A DNA stretch of 5,674 bases from Bacteroidales bacterium UBA1800 (GTDB lineage: Bacteria; Bacteroidota; Bacteroidia; Bacteroidales; VadinHA17). The position numbers and the translations under genes were made by a program. The notes below the pieces were generated by a model. That model saw only the letters and a list, made by a program, of their open reading frames with translations, searched no databases and was not told where the DNA came from. Numbering within the stretch: the first letter of the stretch is position 1; the number at the start of each line of letters is the position of its first letter. The stretch is taken from positions 1-5,674 of the forward strand of contig DCFQ01000068.1 in assembly GCA_002319915.1 (NCBI GenBank). The letters run 5' to 3'. Shown piece by piece: positions 1 to 5,559 of this stretch.

Positions 1-69
1 CCCCTCGACTTGCATGTGTTAAGCCTCCCGCTAGCGTTCATCCTGAGCCAGGATCAAACTCTTCATTGT
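1..69 (-). rRNA. rrs: 16S ribosomal RNA, 5' end only (partial)
   Basis: Read on the minus strand, the sequence begins ACAATGAAGAGTTTGATCC and continues through the universal 27F primer region (AGAGTTTGATCCTGGCTCAG), GATGAACGCTAGCGGGAGGC and TTAACACATGCAAGTCGAGG. This is the conserved 5' end of bacterial 16S rRNA. The GATGAACGCTAGCGG...CTTAACACATGCAAGTCGAGGGG wording is typical of Bacteroidota. The mature 5' end was placed at base 69 by matching the seven bases before AGAGTTTG to E. coli 16S, so it could be off by a few bases. The rest of the gene, and presumably 23S and 5S, lies beyond the left edge. Confidence 0.96.
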
Positions 70-184
70 AAAAATTTATTCCTATTGTTCTTTTCAGAAT
101 CTCAATCCTGCCTCGCTTCTCTAATGATTACTAACAAGTTATCCTCAGCGAGACTCGCATCTCGCCTGGTTGCTACTTCATAAT

Positions 185-194
185 GTCAAAGAAC
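185..194 (-). promoter_or_regulatory. boxA-like antitermination motif in the rRNA leader
   Basis: The minus strand reads GTTCTTTGAC, followed by ATTATGAAG. It resembles the boxA element (consensus around TGCTCTTTA) that binds NusB/NusE (S10) to make rRNA transcription resistant to termination. A GTTCTTTGACAT-type string upstream of 16S is, from memory, common in Bacteroidota. Its place about 115 bases before 16S, inside the leader, fits. The assignment is by resemblance and position only. Confidence 0.45.
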
Positions 195-206
195 TTCTAT
201 TAGTCC

Positions 207-281
207 GCCCCTATTCCCCTCAAAGGGGTCTTTTTACGTCCCCCTGCCTACCGGCAGGCAGGCTTCAGGAGATTTAGGGGC
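207..281. repeat. Compact composite palindromic repeat within the rRNA leader
   Basis: The 75-bp unit is bounded by perfect 7-bp inverted ends, GCCCCTA at 207-213 and TAGGGGC at 275-281. Inside are two further palindromes. One is CCCCT-CAA-AGGGG at 216-228. The other is a 20-bp palindrome at 243-262 of the CCTGCC/GGCAGG type, with 9 of 10 pairs matching. The CTTCAGGAGATTTAGGGG string at its right side resembles a dispersed intergenic repeat I recall from Bacteroidota genomes. The CCTGCC...GGCAGG palindrome also recurs in many environmental genomes, again from memory. It looks like one repeat nested in another. No transposase is present, so this would be a non-autonomous, REP-like element. Confidence 0.6.
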
Positions 282-317
282 CATTTCATTCAGTGAACTC
301 CCTTACTTTTGGGACGT

Positions 318-348
318 CAAAGATAACGCTTCAAAACTTCCTTGCAAA
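318..348 (-). promoter_or_regulatory. rRNA operon promoter (Bacteroidota consensus)
   Basis: On the minus strand, TTTG (348 down to 345), a 19-base spacer and TATCTTTG (325 down to 318) match exactly the Bacteroidota primary sigma-factor promoter (-33 TTTG, 19-21 bases, -7 TAnnTTTG). Transcription would start near 311-314 and run left into 16S. Upstream of the -33 box are two A-tracts (A runs at 361-366 and 352-355) whose centres are about 10 bp apart, roughly one helical turn. That arrangement is like an UP element or bent DNA found at strong rRNA promoters. Confidence 0.82.
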
Positions 349-361
349 GAATTTTGAGAAT

Positions 362-396
362 TTTTTCCCGGGATAAATAAATATCCGCGGGAGAAA
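362..396. promoter_or_regulatory. Imperfect inverted repeat between divergent transcription units
   Basis: Arms TCCCGGGATA (366-375) and TATCCGCGGGA (382-392) pair with a single bulged base. Flanking T and A bases extend the stem, and the loop is six A/T bases. The repeat lies just behind the A-tracts of the rRNA promoter and 48 bases before the start codon of the glycosyltransferase. A terminator is unlikely, because no T-run follows the stem in either direction. A protein-binding operator for one or both divergent units is possible, but this is inference from symmetry and position. No clear TTTG/TAnnTTTG promoter was found for the plus-strand gene. Confidence 0.4.
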
Positions 397-443
397 TTAT
401 TCAGTTACCTGAAAAAGAGTATTTTCGTAAATATTTGTCTTCT

Positions 444-1172
444 ATGTCCAATGTCGTAATAATCCCTACCTATAAGGAAAAGGAGAATATAAAGGAGCTG
501 ATCACCGTCGTATCAAACCTCAGGATACCGTTTGATATTCTTATAGTTGACGATAACTCACCTGACGGAACTGCCGGGATCGTGAAAAGCCTCCAGGGCT
601 CCTTCCCCAACGTTCATCTGATCGAAAGACCGGGGAAACTGGGATTGGGAACGGCATATATAACAGGGTTTCAGTGGGCAATCGAAAAAGGATATTCACT
701 GATATGTGAGATGGATGCTGATTTTTCCCACGACCCCTACGACCTTGTAAAACTGTACGAAACCTGTTCCGCTAACAGTGCCGATGTTGCAATAGGCTCG
801 CGCTATATAAGCGGGGTGAATGTGGTTAACTGGCCCCTGACAAGGGTGTTGATGTCATATTTCGCTTCAATCTATGTCAGGATAATAACCGGCATGAAAA
901 TCATGGACACTACTGCCGGGTTTGTTTGCTACAGGAGGGAAGTCCTTGAGAACATCAAGCCGCGCCAGATAAGGTCAAAAGGTTACGGATTCCAGATCGA
1001 GATGAAATTCACTGCCTGGAAACTGGGTTACAAAATAGTTGAAGTCCCCATTATATTTACCGACCGGCGTCTCGGAACCTCTAAGATGACAGGAGGCATT
1101 TTCAGTGAGGCCCTCTGGGGAGTGATAAGGATGAAGTTCAGAAGCCTCTTCATTAGCTACAAACGGAAGTGA
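444..1172 (+). CDS. Family 2 glycosyltransferase, polyprenol-phosphate mannosyltransferase (DPM1) type
   Basis: The likely reaction is transfer of a sugar, typically mannose from GDP-mannose, to a polyprenyl phosphate at the inner face of the cytoplasmic membrane, supplying lipid-linked sugar for envelope glycans. The 242-residue protein is one GT-A domain. It shows an N-terminal IIPTYKEKENI (residues 6-16), DDNSPDGT (36-43) and ERPGKLGLGTAY (61-72). The metal-binding DAD is at 91-93 within EMDADFSHDP, followed by GSRY (118-121), DTTAGFVCYRR (155-165), GYGFQIEM (180-187) and FTDRRLGTSKM (205-215). These are the landmark motifs of bacterial DPM1-like enzymes. It lacks the C-terminal membrane segments of longer family members, so it is probably peripheral. 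The usual PTYNE is PTYKE here. The ATG at 444 was chosen over an in-frame TTG at 435 because MSNVVIIPTY matches normal family starts; no Shine-Dalgarno is visible. The donor sugar is not proven by sequence. Confidence 0.9.
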   Translation: MSNVVIIPTYKEKENIKELITVVSNLRIPFDILIVDDNSPDGTAGIVKSLQGSFPNVHLIERPGKLGLGTAYITGFQWAIEKGYSLICEMDADFSHDPYDLVKLYETCSANSADVAIGSRYISGVNVVNWPLTRVLMSYFASIYVRIITGMKIMDTTAGFVCYRREVLENIKPRQIRSKGYGFQIEMKFTAWKLGYKIVEVPIIFTDRRLGTSKMTGGIFSEALWGVIRMKFRSLFISYKRK

Positions 1173-2512
1173 GCTCCATCCTTATCAAAAATGCCCTGAT
1201 CATCAATGAGGGAAGATCCTTTAAGGGTGACCTCCTGGTCGAGGGGGAGACCATTTCAGCCATCAGTTCTGTTAATAAAATAACAATACCGGAAAAAACC
1301 CGTGAAATAGACGCCTCCGGCTTGCTGCTTATTCCGGGGGTGATTGATGACCAGGTCCATTTCAGGGAGCCCGGGCTGACGCACAAGGGCGACATGTTCA
1401 CCGAATCACGGGCTGCCGCTGCGGGAGGTGTGACCTCATTTATGGATATGCCCAACACAATCCCTCAGACCACAACAAATGCCCTCCTGCATGAGAAAAT
1501 GAAGCTCGCTGCCGAAAGATCAGTTGTGAATTATTCGTTTTACCTGGGCGCTGCGACCAACAATATAAGGGAGATCAGGGAAGCGGACCCTTCGGAGGTT
1601 TGCGGCATCAAGCTCTTTATGGGATCCTCGACTGGCAATATGCTTGTGGATGATGAGAATACGCTGAAAGAGATCTTTGCTTCAGCCGCCATTCCACTCG
1701 CGTGCCATTGTGAATCTGAACCCATTATAAGGCATAATGCAGAACTCTTCCGAAGCCGGTACGGGGAAGATGTGCCTGTCAGCAATCACCCCATGATCAG
1801 GAGCCGCGAGGCATGTTACACCTCATCGTCCCATGCGGTAAGGCTTGCACAGGAATTCAATACCCGGCTCCACATTCTCCACCTGTCGACCGCTGATGAG
1901 ATGAAGCTTTTCAGGAACGATATCCCCCTCCATCAAAAGCGGATTACGGGGGAAGTTTGCGTGCACCACCTCTGGTTCGACGAATCATCCTATGAAGATA
2001 AGGGTAACCTTATCAAGTGGAATCCGGCTATCAAGACAAGGTTCGACAGGGAAGCTCTGCTGGATGGTGTCAAAAATGATCAGGTTGATATCGTGGCGAC
2101 CGACCATGCTCCGCATACCTTGCAGGAGAAATCCAATACATATTTCAAGGCTCCGTCAGGCGGGCCGCTTGTCCAGCATTCCCTCTGCATGATGCTGGAA
2201 CTCTGGCATATGAAAAAAATTTCAATTGAAAAGATCGTTGAAAAGATGTGCCATAACCCCGCCATCCTGTTTAACATAGCTGACCGCGGCTTTATCAGGG
2301 AAGGATACAAGGCTGACCTTTGCCTCGTAAACCCTGAAAGCCCGTGGACGGTTTCTAAGCCCAATATATTATATAAGTGTGGATGGTCGCCGTTTGAGGG
2401 AACAACCTTCAGGTCAAAAGTTGCAAAGACTTTTGTGAACGGGACCCTGGTATATGATAACGGAGTAGTAAATGATAATTACCGTGGTCAGAAACTTAGA
2501 TTCAGCAGGTAA
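1169..2512 (+). CDS. pyrC: Dihydroorotase (Bacteroidota type)
   Basis: This cytosolic amidohydrolase interconverts carbamoyl-aspartate and dihydroorotate, the third step of de novo pyrimidine synthesis. The 447-residue length is normal. Visible motifs are PGVIDDQVHFREPGLTHKGD (56-75), MPNT (94-97), GIKLFMGSSTGN (146-157), HCESE (180-184), ILHLSTADE (236-244), KWNPAIK (283-289) and ATDHAPH (310-316). By comparison with the CAD dihydroorotase site, K148 would be the carboxylated lysine, H64, H180 and H238 metal ligands and D312 the catalytic aspartate. The first histidine of the usual HxH is Gln62. I recall DDQVHFREPG as the normal Bacteroidota form, so it is probably active. An allantoinase or hydantoinase role is less likely. 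The start is GTG, whose last bases form the stop of the preceding glycosyltransferase (GTGA, 4-base overlap), implying translational coupling and a shared transcript. Confidence 0.93.
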   Translation: MSSILIKNALIINEGRSFKGDLLVEGETISAISSVNKITIPEKTREIDASGLLLIPGVIDDQVHFREPGLTHKGDMFTESRAAAAGGVTSFMDMPNTIPQTTTNALLHEKMKLAAERSVVNYSFYLGAATNNIREIREADPSEVCGIKLFMGSSTGNMLVDDENTLKEIFASAAIPLACHCESEPIIRHNAELFRSRYGEDVPVSNHPMIRSREACYTSSSHAVRLAQEFNTRLHILHLSTADEMKLFRNDIPLHQKRITGEVCVHHLWFDESSYEDKGNLIKWNPAIKTRFDREALLDGVKNDQVDIVATDHAPHTLQEKSNTYFKAPSGGPLVQHSLCMMLELWHMKKISIEKIVEKMCHNPAILFNIADRGFIREGYKADLCLVNPESPWTVSKPNILYKCGWSPFEGTTFRSKVAKTFVNGTLVYDNGVVNDNYRGQKLRFSR

Positions 2513-2570
2513 TCCAATAGCTGCCCCCTGTCCAACCTGACGCTAATCTTTATTCACATCTTGTCTGATT

Positions 2571-2756
2571 GATAAGGGGATCCTTCACTTCGTTCAGGAT
2601 GACGCGTCGCGGGAGAATAAAGTGGGGGGAGAAGCGGCGGGCCGCATGGGGCGTGATCTATTGGATGAACCTAATGCTATTGCGGCCCGCCGCTTCTCCC
2701 CTTTCTCCCAATAAAGTACTGTGTCATCCTGAGCGAAAGCGAAGGATCTCCTTATC
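2571..2756. repeat. 186-bp nested palindrome, REP/MITE-like intergenic element
   Basis: Outer arms at 2571-2603 and 2723-2756 are inverted copies (30 of 33 positions match, plus one indel). They carry the dispersed motif GTCATCCTGAGCGAA...GAAGGATCTCC, which I recall as a very common intergenic repeat in many bacterial phyla. Inner arms at 2626-2646 and 2681-2701 are a perfect 21-bp inverted repeat, GC-rich, starting GGGGAGAAGCGGCGGG. A further 7-bp pair, GGGAGAA (2611-2617) and TTCTCCC (2703-2709), lies between the two. The 34-base centre (2647-2680) is unpaired. The element begins 58 bases after the pyrC stop and could also end or stabilise that transcript as a long hairpin. No transposase or target-site duplication is visible. 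Any reading frame through it gives the familiar meaningless peptide of this repeat. Confidence 0.85.
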
Positions 2757-3046
2757 CATTGATCTTCAGCCACATTAGTATTTTTTGTATAATACCTTGT
2801 TTCTGCATCAGCCTATACATAAATCAACAAATAAGAAATTGTGAAATCATATAGGATGCGGGACAAATCTCAACTATTTTGCAGAATCAAAATATTGCCT
2901 GTATTAGTATCGTTATTTCTTTAAGGAATCTTAGAGAAACTCTAATCTGATAATAAAACGTTGCTTAATAATTTTTACTATAAGGCGTAACCTATATGCC
3001 TCATATTTAAACTGTTATAAATATGTATAGGTTTTAACTCTATAAG
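2757..3046. other. AT-rich noncoding gap before the exported-protein gene
   Basis: No credible gene is seen. Contents are a small hairpin TTAGAG-AAA-CTCTAA (2931-2945) and the larger inverted repeat at 2989-3033. CCTATACAT (2812-2820) is repeated in inverted orientation at 3023-3031. No exact TTTG...TAnnTTTG promoter was found. Near matches with the TA one base out of place occur around 2779-2787 and 2875-2881. Confidence 0.6.
2989..3033 (+). promoter_or_regulatory. Long inverted repeat just upstream of a start codon
   Basis: AACCTATA (2989-2996) and CATATTTA (3002-3009) pair with the continuous right arm TAAATATGTATAGGTT (3018-3033). This gives 16 base pairs interrupted only by a five-base bulge (TGCCT) on the left, with an eight-base loop. 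It ends 13 bases before the ATG at 3047. It may be a 5'-UTR hairpin controlling translation. Alternatively it may be an operator: TAGGTTTT (3028-3035) is one base off the -7 consensus TAnnTTTG, although its -33 partner is poor. The symmetry is observed; the function is inferred. Confidence 0.5.
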
Positions 3047-4123
3047 ATGAAAAGATTATTCTCTCTTATATTTTGTCTTTGGCCCGCAATCACTTTTTGT
3101 ACTCCTTCAGAAATCCATAAAGGATTTATTGTCGGTCTGAGCGGGGATACTATTCACGGGTATATCATCTACCGGACCGACATTGAACTCCAGAAGAAGC
3201 TCACCTTCCTGGAGGACAACGGGAAAGAAAATTTCTATTCTCCGGGTGATATCATTTCCTTTTTTATAGAGGACAAAAACAAGCTATTTGAATCTGTAAA
3301 GTTATCGGATGAAGGTAAGGACACTATCTTTTTCCTGAGATGCATAATTAAGGGAAGAATAAGTCTCTACGTGTGGCAAAGAGAGGGCGGTAATCTCTAT
3401 TATCTTCGCAAGGGTGGTCGGCTCATTGAACTGAAAAACACACCTGCAGAGAAGGTTATCGGGGGACTTGTTTACAATTCATACAAATACGAATATGTTT
3501 TTGCACTTAAGTCCGACGTACAGAATGAGTGTCCCGATTTGATCTCCATGGTCGACGATGTAAGATTTACGACCGAGGCCCTCGCATCTTTTGTCAAAAA
3601 ATATAATTCCTGTATTGGAACCTTGGAAGGTGTCAGAACATTTTCGTCAAAATCAAGGAATCTGGTAGCGAAAACTGGTATCACTGCTTCATTCAGCTAT
3701 TATCCTCCAATAACTAACCTTGCTCATACTTTTTACTGGTATGGTCACGGATACGGTATCGGTGTTGTGGAGGAGTTTAGCTTTCCCGGATTTACTGACC
3801 ACTTCTTACTAGATCTTGGTATAAGACCGCAGTGGGTGGAATTTGCGAAGTCTGAATCGGAGTACCGGCAAAAAGACTTACTCATATTATTCCCCTTAAC
3901 TGTTAATTATGAGCTAGGTAAAGGGAAGGTTAAACCTTTTCTCTTTGGAGTAATTTCGCCCACATTAATTCATAATTATAAAGATAGGTGGAGTCCATTT
4001 TTTAGCTTCGATCTTAATTATTCCGCTGGTATTGGCGTAAGATATAAAAACTACAAAATAAGCACAGAAATCAACAGGGATTTCTATTATAGTTTGGCCC
4101 TGACCTATTTGTTTCGTCAATAA
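3047..4123 (+). CDS. Uncharacterised exported protein with a probable C-terminal outer-membrane beta-barrel
   Basis: The family is not recognised by name. The N-terminus MKRLFSLIFCLWPAITFC (1-18) is a basic start plus hydrophobic core, like a Sec signal peptide; Cys18 lacks a proper lipobox, so a lipoprotein is unlikely. Residues 25-125 are short strands with GFIVGLSGDTIHGYI (26-40), a GDTI.GYI pattern I associate with Bacteroidota exported proteins. They continue with YSPGDIISFFI (64-74). Residues 160-190 contain ECPDL...VKKYNSC, whose Cys162 and Cys189 could form a periplasmic disulfide. From about 208 onward, alternating polar/aromatic strands (ITASFSYYPP, LLDLGIRPQWVEF, LLILFPLTVNYEL, SAGIGVRYKNYKIS, YYSLALTYLFRQ) look like a small outer-membrane beta-barrel ending in an aromatic strand. 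Base composition is more AT-rich than its neighbours (22 of 60 G+C at 3901-3960, against 37 of 60 at 1381-1440 in pyrC), which may mark lineage-specific or acquired DNA. The start has no Shine-Dalgarno and lies 13 bases after an inverted repeat. Confidence 0.8.
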   Translation: MKRLFSLIFCLWPAITFCTPSEIHKGFIVGLSGDTIHGYIIYRTDIELQKKLTFLEDNGKENFYSPGDIISFFIEDKNKLFESVKLSDEGKDTIFFLRCIIKGRISLYVWQREGGNLYYLRKGGRLIELKNTPAEKVIGGLVYNSYKYEYVFALKSDVQNECPDLISMVDDVRFTTEALASFVKKYNSCIGTLEGVRTFSSKSRNLVAKTGITASFSYYPPITNLAHTFYWYGHGYGIGVVEEFSFPGFTDHFLLDLGIRPQWVEFAKSESEYRQKDLLILFPLTVNYELGKGKVKPFLFGVISPTLIHNYKDRWSPFFSFDLNYSAGIGVRYKNYKISTEINRDFYYSLALTYLFRQ

Positions 4124-4260
4124 CGGTAACTTATTTAAATTGCCTCATATCGTTGTGTCGAAAGAATATCATCCCCGGTGAGCTTCCTTGTTGATAGACT
4201 GCTATATAGTCAGAAGATATCCATCGCCTGTGTCCCGGATATACCCGGTTATTCTGGCCA

Positions 4261-5547
4261 TCAAAGGGAGACAATATCTTGCGGTAAACTGCTCTCACAC
4301 CTCACAACAAATCTTACTGTGCCCCTGGTGCGCTGTTCGAGCAGGATCTCACGACCTTTAATGATCTGATCCACAGATTCCCGAGTATAATGCCGTATCG
4401 ACAGGATCTCAAGGTTTTCGTTATAGATCGTATTGAATTCTCCCCTCAGGTCTCCGGTGAGCGAATTTATTCTGTGCTTCTCATTGTCAACGCAAACATT
4501 GAGACTAATAGCGCTGGCCTCGACAAGGTTCACCTTGATCCCGTGCTTTGAAAAGATATGAAAGATCCTGCTGAGCATATCTCCCATTGCAAACGACAGG
4601 TCTTTTGGAAGGATCGACAGCAGGATCTGGTTCTCCTTCCTGATAAAAACAGGCAAAGCTTCCCTGACCTTAACATCCTGTCTGACCACGGTTCCCGGCT
4701 CAAGTGGCAGGATGAAGGATTTGATGCGGAGAGGGATCCCCTTGTTGTGAAGCGGCTTTATTGTCTTGGGATGAATGATCTTGGCCCCTGAAAAGGACAT
4801 CTCGACAGCTTCCCTGTACGAAACTTCCCCGAGCTTTTTTGCTTCTGGCAGCCATTTGGGATCGGCATTCAGCATTCCCGGCACATCCTTCCATACCACA
4901 ACTTCTTCCGAATCGAGCATATTGGCAAGTATGGCAGCGGTGTAATCCGATCCCTCCCTGCCGAGGGTAGTGGTCTGTCCCGTGACAGTACCCCCAATAA
5001 ATCCCTGGGTCACATAAAGATCCGTATTTACAAAGGCAAACACCCCCTTCACTCTCGTCTGGCTTTCATTCCAGAGAATGTTTGCATCTCGCCAGGAGTC
5101 ATCCGTAATAAGGTTTCCCCTGATATCTATCCATTCGGCATTTAACTTCTTTGAACACAGGTATGAGGCAACGATCATACTCGACCATATTTCACCGTAA
5201 GATACGATCTGATCATATTCGAAATCGTAATCTGTGCCTGTATGCGACTTCAGGTATTCCCTAAGCTTGCTGAAAGATATGTCGATATCACTCTTAATCG
5301 GATTCCCGGCAGGGAAGAGGTCAGTTGCTACCGAAATGTGATATGAAAAGATGTTCTCGAGATGCTCCGCATAGCTCCTATCGCCTGAAATCCATAGTTT
5401 CAGCATCTTTTCAAGGGCATTGGTCGTCTTTCCGAATGCTGAAACAACAACAACCAGCCTGCACCCTGCATCCGAAACAATCCTGGAAAGGTTCCTGACC
5501 CCGGCGGAATCCTTGACCGAAGCTCCGCCAAACTTATAGACTATCAT
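4261..5547 (-). CDS. lysC: Aspartate kinase, monofunctional
   Basis: The enzyme phosphorylates aspartate with ATP, the first step toward lysine/diaminopimelate, threonine and methionine. The 428-residue protein has the amino-acid-kinase fold in residues 1 to about 280: KFGGASV (5-11), SAFGKTTN (36-43), SYGEIWSS (116-123), TLGREGSDYTA (194-204), KDVPGMLNADP (220-230) and SGAKIIHPKTIKPL (253-266). A C-terminal ACT-type regulatory region spans roughly 305-415 (SRIFHIFSKHGIKVNLVEAS at 326-345), suggesting feedback by an end-product amino acid. There is no homoserine dehydrogenase domain, so it is not a ThrA fusion. The length is usual for Bacteroidota enzymes; the last dozen residues after RFVVR look like an unconserved tail. 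The ATG start (5547) gives the standard MIVYKFGG opening. It converges on the plus-strand exported-protein gene across 137 bases without a clear terminator. A -7 element sits at 5568-5575. Confidence 0.95.
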   Translation of the reverse strand: MIVYKFGGASVKDSAGVRNLSRIVSDAGCRLVVVVSAFGKTTNALEKMLKLWISGDRSYAEHLENIFSYHISVATDLFPAGNPIKSDIDISFSKLREYLKSHTGTDYDFEYDQIVSYGEIWSSMIVASYLCSKKLNAEWIDIRGNLITDDSWRDANILWNESQTRVKGVFAFVNTDLYVTQGFIGGTVTGQTTTLGREGSDYTAAILANMLDSEEVVVWKDVPGMLNADPKWLPEAKKLGEVSYREAVEMSFSGAKIIHPKTIKPLHNKGIPLRIKSFILPLEPGTVVRQDVKVREALPVFIRKENQILLSILPKDLSFAMGDMLSRIFHIFSKHGIKVNLVEASAISLNVCVDNEKHRINSLTGDLRGEFNTIYNENLEILSIRHYTRESVDQIIKGREILLEQRTRGTVRFVVRCESSLPQDIVSL

Positions 5548-5559
5548 AAAAGCTATTGT

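Larger units (their letters stand above)
70..313 (-). other. Transcribed 5' leader of the rRNA operon
   Basis: This stretch lies between the predicted transcription start (about 311-314) and the mature 16S end, and has no supportable protein gene. On the minus strand it carries in order a compact palindromic repeat (207-281), a boxA-like motif (185-194) and a small perfect stem-loop, GCGAGA/TCTCGC, at 148-165. An A/T-rich stretch then leads into 16S. The base-paired stem that RNase III normally cuts cannot be assigned, because its partner lies 3' of 16S outside the window. The leader length of about 240 nt is inferred from promoter position. Confidence 0.7.

Noticed and set aside
38..48. TCATCCTGAGC in 16S identical to part of the repeat arm at 2724-2734
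   Set aside because: In 16S this is the universally conserved 5' region, so the shared 11 bases are most likely coincidence and not a repeat copy.
216..235. Possible intrinsic terminator on the plus strand (CCCCT-CAA-AGGGG then TCTTTTT)
   Set aside because: No plus-strand gene precedes it and the rRNA operon runs the other way; it is better explained as part of the palindromic repeat.
435..443. Upstream TTG start for the glycosyltransferase
   Set aside because: It adds only three residues, and the ATG at 444 gives the standard start of the family.
1153..2364. Several minus-strand and alternative plus-strand frames across pyrC
   Set aside because: They are shadows of a complete, motif-rich dihydroorotase gene.
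2569..2778. Plus-strand open frame of 69 codons through the palindromic element
   Set aside because: It is created by the dispersed repeat itself (the peptide contains the familiar CHPER.RRISL pattern), covers both arms of the palindrome and has no family resemblance.
2788..2793. TATAAT hexamer upstream of the exported-protein gene
   Set aside because: The Bacteroidota primary sigma factor uses TAnnTTTG, not the E. coli -10 box; the hexamer is expected by chance in AT-rich DNA.
4217..4242. Hairpin ATATCC/GGATAT in the convergent gap as a terminator
   Set aside because: The stem is only six pairs with a 14-base loop, and no T-run follows on either strand.
4558..4791. Plus-strand frame opposite lysC, and a short minus-strand frame at 4700-4894
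   Set aside because: Both lie entirely inside the well-supported lysC gene in other frames and show no domain features.
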